DNA of 64,000 nt from Diplocloster modestus. Its GTDB lineage: Bacteria; Bacillota; Clostridia; Lachnospirales; Lachnospiraceae. The translations under genes were made by a program, and so were the position numbers. Under the pieces are notes generated by a model. The model had not been told where the DNA came from. It made no database searches and saw nothing but the letters and a program-made list of their open reading frames with translations. Location: positions 1 through 64,000 of the forward strand of contig NZ_JAHQCX010000025.1 in the NCBI RefSeq assembly GCF_019042245.1, read 5' to 3'. Below are positions 54,085-61,699 of the stretch, piece by piece (the first letter of the stretch is position 1; each line of letters begins with the position of its first letter).

Positions 54085-55380
54085 ATGAACAGAGAAGCAA
54101 GAATTCAACAGGCGTATGAAAATGCAAAAGAAGTGTATGGCGGGTATGGTGTAGAGGTGGAAACCATACTGGAAAAATTTGACGGGATCCCGGTTTCTAT
54201 TCCCTGTTGGCAGGGCGATGACATTGTCGGATTTGAGCCAAAGGGAGCCGGAGCCAGCGGGGGGTTAACGGTTACCGGCAATTACCCCGGCAGACCGGGG
54301 AATCCGGAAGAGTACCGGATGGATTTGGAAAAAAGCATGTCCTATATTCCGGGCAGGATAAAGGTCAACCTCCATTCGATCTACGGCGAGAATTATGAGG
54401 CAGGCATAGACCGGGACGAATATGCTTCCCGCCATTTTTCCAACTGGATCGCATGGGCAAAAGAAAAAGGCGTCGGCCTGGATATGAATGCAACCACCTT
54501 CAGCCATCCATATGCCGAGTCCGGGCTGACCATCTCGAATCCGGATGAGAACATCCGTCAGTTCTGGATCCGGCATATGCAGTCCGTCCGTGAGATCAGC
54601 GAAGATATAGGCAGAGAACTGGGACAGGTCTGTGTCTTTAATACCTGGGTGCAGGACGGCATGAAAGATATGCCGGCTAATCGTATGAAATACCGGGAAC
54701 TGATGAAACAATCCTTCGACGAAATCTTCGGTAAAAAACAGATTTCAACCGACTATGTCTATGACGCTCTGGAGCCGAAATTATTTGCAGTGGGCGTTGA
54801 GAGCTATACGGTGGGGTCCAATGATTTTTATCTGTCCTATCATGGACACGCCAGAGCCAAAGGTATCGGAAATACCATTTTGAACCTGGATATGGGCCAC
54901 TTCCACTGCGAGGAATCTGCAGCGGATAAGATTTCAGCGGTAATGCTGTTCTCCGATAGGTTTATGGCTCATATTACCAGAGGCCTCCGCTGGGATTCCG
55001 ATCATGTGGTGATCAACGATGAAAAGACAAATGATATGATGCGGGAAATCGTCCGCTGCGGTGTATTGGATCAGGCATTCTTTGGCACGGATTATTTTGA
55101 CGCTTCGATTAACCGGGTGGCAGCCTGGACTATAGGCACAAGGGCGACGCAGAGAGCGCTTCTGACGGCGATGCTGGAGCCGGTACGTCTGCTGCACCGG
55201 GCAGAGGAGGACGGCGATTATACAAAACGTCTTATGCTGATGGATGAGTTCCGTTCCCTGCCGGCGAATGCAGTCTGGGAATACTACTGCCTGAGCAAAG
55301 AGAAAGCGGTTGCCACAGAATGGCTGGCCGACCTGAAGCAGTACGAAAAAGACGTTATGTTCAAACGGAACAATTCCTAA
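54085..55380 (+). CDS. rhaA: L-rhamnose isomerase
   Basis: The 431-aa enzyme converts L-rhamnose to L-rhamnulose. Recognisable parts are 'PVSIPCWQGDDIVGFEP' near residue 38, 'KVNLHSIYGE', 'GLDMNATTFSHP' and 'NLDMGHFHCEE' with metal-binding residues, and 'ITRGLRWDSDHVVI'. I chose the ATG at 54085 (CGGAGA 7 bases upstream). A GTG at 54052 opens a longer frame. It follows the rhamnosidase by about 50 bp, so released rhamnose is passed straight on. No rhamnulokinase or aldolase gene is inside the window. It overlaps the convergent araC stop by 4 bp. Confidence 0.92.
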   Translation: MNREARIQQAYENAKEVYGGYGVEVETILEKFDGIPVSIPCWQGDDIVGFEPKGAGASGGLTVTGNYPGRPGNPEEYRMDLEKSMSYIPGRIKVNLHSIYGENYEAGIDRDEYASRHFSNWIAWAKEKGVGLDMNATTFSHPYAESGLTISNPDENIRQFWIRHMQSVREISEDIGRELGQVCVFNTWVQDGMKDMPANRMKYRELMKQSFDEIFGKKQISTDYVYDALEPKLFAVGVESYTVGSNDFYLSYHGHARAKGIGNTILNLDMGHFHCEESAADKISAVMLFSDRFMAHITRGLRWDSDHVVINDEKTNDMMREIVRCGVLDQAFFGTDYFDASINRVAAWTIGTRATQRALLTAMLEPVRLLHRAEEDGDYTKRLMLMDEFRSLPANAVWEYYCLSKEKAVATEWLADLKQYEKDVMFKRNNS

Positions 55381-56579
55381 CGGTGCTGCCTGCACTGCTT
55401 GGGGGTCATGCCAAACTGCTCTCTGAATAGATTTTGAAAATGACTCTGGCTGGAGTAGCCCAGATAAGAACTGATATGGGCAATCGATTTGTCCGTATAC
55501 AAAAGCAGGGAACGCGCTTCTTCCAGCTTGCAGCGGCGGATGAAGCTGCCGACGGAAAACCCGAGTTCTTTTGAGAACTTATTTGAAAAATAAACCCTGG
55601 AGAGCCCGACTTCATGGGCGACATCTTCCACGGAGATATTCCTGTTTACATTCTTATGGATGAATTCGATCGCCCGGGAGATATCGGAATCCTGTACAAA
55701 ACCGGCTTTCTGGTGGTTATGGACAGCGGCCACGTGGCTGGCAAAGTCAATCTGGATGTTCTGCATCAGGTTGAGAAGGCTGTCCGAATCCAATAATTGT
55801 TCGGTCTGCCGCATATACAGATCACCGAGCGCATAGGCGGTGGAGGCGGATAATCCGCCCCGGATCGCTGCTCTGCTGGATAAGGTAATCAGTATAAGCG
55901 CTGTGTTTTTTAACTGTCTTAAGTTATTTGACGCAACGCTTCCGTAGTGGGCTTCCTGATGCGCATGGCGGGCAAAGATTTTTAACTTGTCCACTTCTCC
56001 GTTTTCAATCAGGGAAGTGAGCTGCTGCTCCAGCTTTACATTATCGTAAAACAATGCATTTTCCGCCAAGTCGTAAAAAGAATTAGCCTTCTCTACCATG
56101 ATCGGTTTTGGCACGCTTTTATGAGAAAAGACCTTAGCGGCAGCAGGTTCCAGCTGACAGGGATGTTCATTCAGGGAGGAATCCAAAAACAGGAGAAGAT
56201 TCCACAAGGAGTGCGGCAGGATGCAGGAGAGGGTGTGGAAGTATTCGTAGAATTCCTTCCGCTGTTCCGGCAGAACCACGTAATCCTTACAGTAATCATC
56301 AATACTGTGGGGGGGAAGGGCGATCTGGCACGTAGGGCCGAGAACAAGAAAACTGCCGGGCTCATCAAGCCGCAGATAACCAAAATAGATCAGCTCATGG
56401 ATACGGACACAGGCTACGGCTTCTTTGCGGCTGCAGATCTCCTTAAGATAGGCTTTCGGAGGAGAGAAAATGTGCAGGCCTTCGGGAAAACAATTTACCA
56501 GCGTATGATTCCGGTATTGATAGATGGGGATATTGATAAAGTTATAAAGGTAATTGCTGCATTTCGCTATGTCTTTCAT
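55377..56579 (-). CDS. AraC family transcriptional regulator
   Basis: The 400-aa protein has a long N-terminal sensor region (about residues 1-290) with no cupin that I can name, and the C-terminal double helix-turn-helix (about 300-400): 'NISVEDVAHEVGLSRVYFSNKFSKELGFS' and 'SIAHISSYLGYSSQSHFQNLFREQFGMTPKQCR'. It is transcribed opposite to the rhamnoside genes, with the transporter operon on its other side. It is the natural regulator of both operons, which share direct repeats of the type AraC proteins bind. The ligand is probably L-rhamnose or a derivative. Confidence 0.88.
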   Translation of the reverse strand: MKDIAKCSNYLYNFINIPIYQYRNHTLVNCFPEGLHIFSPPKAYLKEICSRKEAVACVRIHELIYFGYLRLDEPGSFLVLGPTCQIALPPHSIDDYCKDYVVLPEQRKEFYEYFHTLSCILPHSLWNLLLFLDSSLNEHPCQLEPAAAKVFSHKSVPKPIMVEKANSFYDLAENALFYDNVKLEQQLTSLIENGEVDKLKIFARHAHQEAHYGSVASNNLRQLKNTALILITLSSRAAIRGGLSASTAYALGDLYMRQTEQLLDSDSLLNLMQNIQIDFASHVAAVHNHQKAGFVQDSDISRAIEFIHKNVNRNISVEDVAHEVGLSRVYFSNKFSKELGFSVGSFIRRCKLEEARSLLLYTDKSIAHISSYLGYSSQSHFQNLFREQFGMTPKQCRQHR

Positions 56580-56649
56580 GGGAATCAGGAAACCTCCATT
56601 TGCAAATCAATTAGGATCTATTCAGATTATATCGGATCCGCCAAAAAAA

Positions 56650-56709
56650 TACAAATATGAAAAAAAGATTACAAAAATGCAATAATTATGAGCTGTAATG
56701 CCGTAATCT
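56650..56709 (+). promoter_or_regulatory. AraC-type direct repeats and -10 box before the sugar ABC operon
   Basis: TACAAATATGAAAAAAAG (from 56650) and TACAAAAATGCAATAATT (from 56670) are spaced 20 bp apart and resemble the repeats at 49326. TAATCT (56704-56709) follows 34 bp after the second repeat, exactly as at 49380. The site lies between the divergent araC gene and the importer operon. Confidence 0.65.
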
Positions 56710-56773
56710 AGCATCATCGGATGTGCAAGTCAATAACATAAGCATAAACTGAGGAAAGGAAGGGAGGAATTAC

Positions 56774-58276
56774 GTGGAACAGAAGATATTGCTGGAGTGC
56801 CACAAAATCTCCAAGGATTTTGGTATCACCAAAGCCTTGAAAGAAGTGGACTTCAATGTACCGGCCGGCCGGGTATGCGGCCTGGTTGGCGAAAATGGAA
56901 GCGGTAAATCCACACTGGTTGCGGTAATTTCCGGTATCTATCAGGCGACATCCGGTGCCATGGAATATAAAGGGGCACCATGGAAACCGAGAGATGTCAT
57001 GGATTCACAGAGAGGCGGAATCAGTATTATTGTACAGGAGGCAGGGACCATCGGCACTCTGACGGTTGCGGAGAATATTTTTCTCGGCCAGGAAGGACAA
57101 TTCCGCAAAGGCTTCATGATCGATTACCGGAAGATGAATGCTGAGGCACAGAAGCTGATTGATGAAGTAGGGATTGAAGGCATCCGCAGCAACATGAGAA
57201 TCATGCAGCTGAATCTTCAGCAGCGCAAGATGATCGAAATCGTGAAAGCATATCAATATCACCCGGATATCCTGATCGTGGACGAGACCACCAATGCATT
57301 ATCACACAGGGAACGGCAGGTTCTGTTTGATCTGATTAAGCGACTGACGGCGGAGGGGAGAGCTGTCATTATTATCTCCCATGATATTGAAGAGGTGATG
57401 GAATACTGCGATCTGATTACAGTTTTGAAAGACGGAGAGATGGTCACAACCCTGAAAAAGGAAGACGCCACCCCAAGACATATTAAAGAGCTGATGGTTG
57501 GCCGTGATGTGGAGGAGGGTTTTTACCGGACGGATATGGATGGCTATCAGGAGAAAGTGGCGCTGAAGGCGGATAACATAACGACCATGCAGGAAATCAT
57601 GAACTTGTCCCTGGAACTGCATGCGGGTGAAATCTTAGGTATCGGAGGCCTGTCCGATTGTGGAATGCATACGCTGGGCAAAGCCCTGTTTGGCGAGGAA
57701 CCGGTCTTAGCGGGAAGTGTCACGGCCGGCATTGAGCAGACGAAGATTACGGACGCAGAGACTGCTGTGAAAAACCGGATGGCGTATATGTCAAAAGACC
57801 GGGATGAAGAATCCATCGCGTTAAGCGCCCCTGTTTTTGAAAATATAGCAAGCACGGGATACGAAGTGAACAGGGGGTTCGGATTTCTGATTTCCCGGGC
57901 CAGGGAAAAGAAGTATGTGGACACACAGGTGAAAGGGCTGAAAATCCGGTGTTATTCGAGCAGCCAGCAGGTGAGCACGCTTTCCGGGGGCAACAAACAG
58001 AAAGTCGTATTCGGAAAATGGATGGCCAAGGATTTTGACATCATTATTATGGACTGCCCGACCAGAGGGGTTGATATAGGCGTAAAGGCAGAGATGTATA
58101 ACCTGATGTATGAACTGAAGCGGGCGGGGAAAGCGATTCTGCTGATTTGCGAAGAACTTCCGGAGCTGATTGGCATGAGTGACCGGATTCTGATTATGAA
58201 GCAGGGGGCTATTACGAAAGAGTTCCTGCGCAGTAAAGATTTGAGTGAAAAAGAAATCATTGATTACATGATTTGA
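56774..58276 (+). CDS. Sugar ABC transporter ATP-binding protein (RbsA/XylG type, double ATPase)
   Basis: The 500-aa protein has two ABC domains in tandem. The first has Walker A GENGSGKST (about residues 39-47) and Walker B ILIVDETTN; the second has signature LSGGNKQKVVFGKWMA (about 404-419) and 'IIMDCPTRGVDIG'. As in many sugar transporters the N-terminal signature is degenerate ('LNLQQRKM'). It powers import with the two permeases at 58273 and 60678. The start is GTG with GGGAGG 7 bases upstream. The operon position next to rhamnose genes suggests L-rhamnose or rhamnosides as substrate. Confidence 0.88.
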   Translation: MEQKILLECHKISKDFGITKALKEVDFNVPAGRVCGLVGENGSGKSTLVAVISGIYQATSGAMEYKGAPWKPRDVMDSQRGGISIIVQEAGTIGTLTVAENIFLGQEGQFRKGFMIDYRKMNAEAQKLIDEVGIEGIRSNMRIMQLNLQQRKMIEIVKAYQYHPDILIVDETTNALSHRERQVLFDLIKRLTAEGRAVIIISHDIEEVMEYCDLITVLKDGEMVTTLKKEDATPRHIKELMVGRDVEEGFYRTDMDGYQEKVALKADNITTMQEIMNLSLELHAGEILGIGGLSDCGMHTLGKALFGEEPVLAGSVTAGIEQTKITDAETAVKNRMAYMSKDRDEESIALSAPVFENIASTGYEVNRGFGFLISRAREKKYVDTQVKGLKIRCYSSSQQVSTLSGGNKQKVVFGKWMAKDFDIIIMDCPTRGVDIGVKAEMYNLMYELKRAGKAILLICEELPELIGMSDRILIMKQGAITKEFLRSKDLSEKEIIDYMI

Positions 58277-59238
58277 GGTGGCGTGAGATGAAAGAAAAAA
58301 TGTTAAAAGTCAAAGAAAACAGGATCGTAAGTTATTTTATGCCGCTGCTGATCATGGTGATTGTAGTGCTGGTCTTTGCTGTATGGACACAGGGCAGGTT
58401 TGTCCGGTCAAAGAACCTGATGATGATTCTGAATCAGGCTATCATCCTGGGTCTTGTGGCAACCGGCGCGGTAATTATCTTCTCCACGTCGCGGATCAGT
58501 GCCGCCATGGGAGGTTCCACGGCGATGGCCTGTATCATCGGGACGTATGCGTTTCTGGCTACAGACAGTCCCGTTGCGATGATTCTGGGGTGTATCGGCG
58601 GCGGTTTACTGATTATGCTGGTCACAATCGGCTTAAGTAAGATTCTGCATATGGATGTCATGATTTTGTCCATGATATTCATGACGCTGTTGATGGCCAT
58701 ACAGGAGTGGGTACTGGATGGCGGAAAGATTCTTTCTCTCGATCACGGGACCATGAAGTCTTTGGAGAAGATGAATCTTCCTCTGATCTTATGCCTTGTC
58801 TTTCTGGCAGCGGCGGCAGTTCTGTTTGAATTTTCCAAATTCGGAAGACAGTTAAAGATGATTGGTTCCAATGAGACCTGTGCCAGGCAGAACGGTATCA
58901 ATGCACAGAAAATGCTGACAAAAGCATTCCTGCTGGCCGGCGTGGCTGTTGGCCTTGGTTCTGCGGTTATCCTGATCCGTTCCGCTTCCATTTCACAGTT
59001 TACAGCAAACTCCCTGAATATGGATGCGATGCTGGCCGTTGTACTTGGAGGTACCCCGATCAGGGGAGGTACAAGATCGAAAATTTTATCCGGTATCTGG
59101 GGAGCGTTGACGGTGTCGATGCTGACAAACGGCCTTTCGATGGCGGGAATCGATGCGATCTGGATCCAGGCAGTACGGGGTGTATTTTTTATCGTGGTAA
59201 TAGCCCTTTCTGACAAACGTTCCGAGATTCTGAATTAG
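58273..59238 (+). CDS. Sugar ABC transporter permease 1 (RbsC-like)
   Basis: The 321-aa protein has about eight to ten hydrophobic segments and the family stretch 'NSLNMDAMLAVVLGGTPIRGGTRSKILSGIWGA' near the C terminus (about residues 252-284), the ATPase-coupling region of RbsC-type permeases. It overlaps the ATPase stop by 4 bp. A second permease gene follows the substrate-binding gene, so the channel is probably a heterodimer, as in rhamnose (RhaPQ) importers. Confidence 0.87.
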   Translation: MRWREMKEKMLKVKENRIVSYFMPLLIMVIVVLVFAVWTQGRFVRSKNLMMILNQAIILGLVATGAVIIFSTSRISAAMGGSTAMACIIGTYAFLATDSPVAMILGCIGGGLLIMLVTIGLSKILHMDVMILSMIFMTLLMAIQEWVLDGGKILSLDHGTMKSLEKMNLPLILCLVFLAAAAVLFEFSKFGRQLKMIGSNETCARQNGINAQKMLTKAFLLAGVAVGLGSAVILIRSASISQFTANSLNMDAMLAVVLGGTPIRGGTRSKILSGIWGALTVSMLTNGLSMAGIDAIWIQAVRGVFFIVVIALSDKRSEILN

Positions 59239-59308
59239 ATCCTGGGAGACTTAGAGCTTGAAAAGAAAATTTAAAATGAAATACCTTAAGTATAGGGAGG
59301 AAATGATT

Positions 59309-60640
59309 ATGAAGAATTTGAAAAAATTGATTGCTTTAACATTGACCGTTATCCTGATGTGTGGTCTGGCTGCCTGCAAAGGAGATACCGATTCATCCGG
59401 AAGCGCGCCGGCCGGTTCCGGGACCGCGGATACAGCGGGCGGTACACCCGGAGAAAGCAGCGCACCGGATGGAACAGCGGGGGCCGCTGATCAGGATATC
59501 CCGGATGTGAACCCGGAGAAGCATGTGATCGCTGTGGCCAACACCAGCTACATACCGGAAGTTGTCTCTTTTAAGAATTATTGTGAAAACTATGTTGCGG
59601 AGGCTTTAAATATTGAATTCCTCTTCTCCGAAGAACTGGGAAATGATCCGGCAAATATGATCTCCTTCGCGGAAAATGCCTATAACAGCGGTGCGGAGGT
59701 TCTGGTAGACTTTGCCTGTGCGAACCGTGATACCGTCTACGTGCTGGCGGACAAATGTGAAGAGCTGGGCATGTACCTGGTAACCGGGCTGATGCCTTCT
59801 ACCGGATACTACGATGATTATGAATATGTGATCGGCTCCGCCGGAAAGAATCCGGAAGAACTGGACGATCAATTCTATGAACTGATGGTGGACACACTGG
59901 AAAAAGGCGCAGAGCCCCACAGTGTCGTCGTATGTACCATGAATGCGAAGCTGGGTGTGGATGAACAGATTACCTCTTCCATGGGTATACTGGAAGCGCT
60001 TAAGGATATGTATAACCTGACCTATGATGGGGAGATACGGGATCTCGTCATGCTGGATTCCGTCACGGAGATCTCAACCGGAAGGGACGACGTTAAAGTA
60101 ACGATCTTCCCCACATTCTCCACGGATGATATGAATGAAGTGCTGAAAGGGGAGTATGATGTCGTGGCCCTGACAGGGGCTCTGTACCTGCGGTTCGAAT
60201 CCACGATTGCAGAGGCGGAAAAGGCTTATAATCGGGATATTAAAATCGTTACCATGACAAATGTATGTGATACGACAGAAAACAGCTATACTACCCTTGA
60301 TATCGCAGGCAACCCCTCTCTGAACGGATCACTGCTTCTGAATCAGAGCCGTTATATCCTTCCGGTTCTGATGGCGGTCAATACAGCAAATGGCGACCAG
60401 GACGCAGTCATGAGAGACGGAAAAGCTACCGAGTTCTTTTCTCCGATGTGGGTCTGCCATAATGCGGATGAGTATGAAGAGATTAAGCACCTCGATCAGG
60501 ATGAGAGTACCTACGTGTACACCATCGAGGATCTGAAACAGATGATTAAGTACTATAATCCGTCGTTGAACGCGGATGTGTTTGCAGAGTGGGCTGCGAA
60601 AGCAGAACTGGATTCCGTAAAGGAAAGAAGAGGGATTTAG
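59309..60640 (+). CDS. Sugar ABC transporter substrate-binding lipoprotein
   Basis: The 443-aa protein has a lipoprotein signal peptide ending in the lipobox LAAC (Cys23), then a Gly/Ser/Ala/Asp linker (about 24-68) and a periplasmic-binding-protein fold starting 'HVIAVANTSYIPEVVSFKNYCENYVAEA'. It is anchored outside the membrane and captures the sugar. I chose the ATG at 59309, 8 bases after GGGAGG; an earlier in-frame start at 59258 lacks a site. It sits between the two permease genes, which is unusual: most operons place it at one end. Confidence 0.87.
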   Translation: MKNLKKLIALTLTVILMCGLAACKGDTDSSGSAPAGSGTADTAGGTPGESSAPDGTAGAADQDIPDVNPEKHVIAVANTSYIPEVVSFKNYCENYVAEALNIEFLFSEELGNDPANMISFAENAYNSGAEVLVDFACANRDTVYVLADKCEELGMYLVTGLMPSTGYYDDYEYVIGSAGKNPEELDDQFYELMVDTLEKGAEPHSVVVCTMNAKLGVDEQITSSMGILEALKDMYNLTYDGEIRDLVMLDSVTEISTGRDDVKVTIFPTFSTDDMNEVLKGEYDVVALTGALYLRFESTIAEAEKAYNRDIKIVTMTNVCDTTENSYTTLDIAGNPSLNGSLLLNQSRYILPVLMAVNTANGDQDAVMRDGKATEFFSPMWVCHNADEYEEIKHLDQDESTYVYTIEDLKQMIKYYNPSLNADVFAEWAAKAELDSVKERRGI

Positions 60641-60677
60641 TTACAATAAGATTCTGATAAGAAAGGATTTCAGACGT

Positions 60678-61682
60678 ATGGATCAATCAAAAAACAGATT
60701 CAAAAAGAATAAGGGCGCAGTAATTGTGACTTGTATTCCGATCGTTACCTTTATCGTGATCGAACTGGTATGCAATATATTTACCGGCAGACATCTGATT
60801 GAGACTTCGCTGGATGTGACAAATTTTCTGCGGCAGGTGAGCATCAATATACTGGCCGGTTATGCGCTGCTTCTGAATATGGGAAACGGACGTATGGATA
60901 TCTCCCTTGGAGGCCAGAAGCTGGTGGCCTGCCTGATCGGCGGGAATCTTGCATTGTCGATGGGGATGGGGGTTGCCGGGGTCATACTGATGAGTATCCT
61001 TTTTGGTATGATCAGCGGGCTGCTGACCGGAGTGCTGTATGTCACTCTGCGGCTGCCGGCCATGATTCTGGGTATCGGGACTGCGCTGATCTTCGAAGCG
61101 GTTGCGGCGGCATACGCGCCGGAAGGCTTCCAGCTATATGGCCGGCAGAATATGGGTATGCTCTCGAATGTTACCTTGATTACGATATGCGGTGTAGTGA
61201 GCATTGCCGTAATGTACATACTGATGGATAAGTCAAAATTCGGCATTCAGTACCGGGCCATTGCCGGTTCACAGAAGATCGCACACACATCGGGAGTGAA
61301 AATCTATGGAAAGACCGTTATTATTTATTGCATCTGCGGGGCGCTGATGAGCCTGTCAGGCATCCTGGAGACCGGTGTGAGCGGCTATCAATCTCCGGCT
61401 ATGAACCTGTCCAGCATCACGATCGCATTTACCAGCTTTGTCCCGGTATTCGCGGCAATGATTATGCAGAAATGGATTTCCACCGTATTTGGTGTGCCGG
61501 TTGCCGTGATCACTTTCCGCATCCTGACCATGGGGATTACCCTGTTCCGGCTGCCCTCCGCGGCATCTGCGGTTATTACCATGGGAGTACTCGTATTGCT
61601 GCTTTTGATCATGAATCTGGTGACGGCAAGGGAGAAAAAGAAGGCGGAGGGACTTCGCATAGCAGCTGCGCAGCAGGCGTAG
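60678..61682 (+). CDS. Sugar ABC transporter permease 2 (RbsC-like)
   Basis: The 334-aa protein has around ten hydrophobic segments and the RbsC-type traits 'LLNMGNGRMDISLGGQKLVACLIGGNLAL' (about residues 61-89) and 'SGVKIYGKTVIIYCICGALMSLSGILETG'. It differs considerably from permease 1 and should form the other half of the channel. The 'SSITIAFTSFVPVFAAMI' stretch replaces the usual 'GG..' coupling motif and is diverged. Confidence 0.83.
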   Translation: MDQSKNRFKKNKGAVIVTCIPIVTFIVIELVCNIFTGRHLIETSLDVTNFLRQVSINILAGYALLLNMGNGRMDISLGGQKLVACLIGGNLALSMGMGVAGVILMSILFGMISGLLTGVLYVTLRLPAMILGIGTALIFEAVAAAYAPEGFQLYGRQNMGMLSNVTLITICGVVSIAVMYILMDKSKFGIQYRAIAGSQKIAHTSGVKIYGKTVIIYCICGALMSLSGILETGVSGYQSPAMNLSSITIAFTSFVPVFAAMIMQKWISTVFGVPVAVITFRILTMGITLFRLPSAASAVITMGVLVLLLLIMNLVTAREKKKAEGLRIAAAQQA

Positions 61683-61699
61683 GGAGAAAACGAAAGGAA

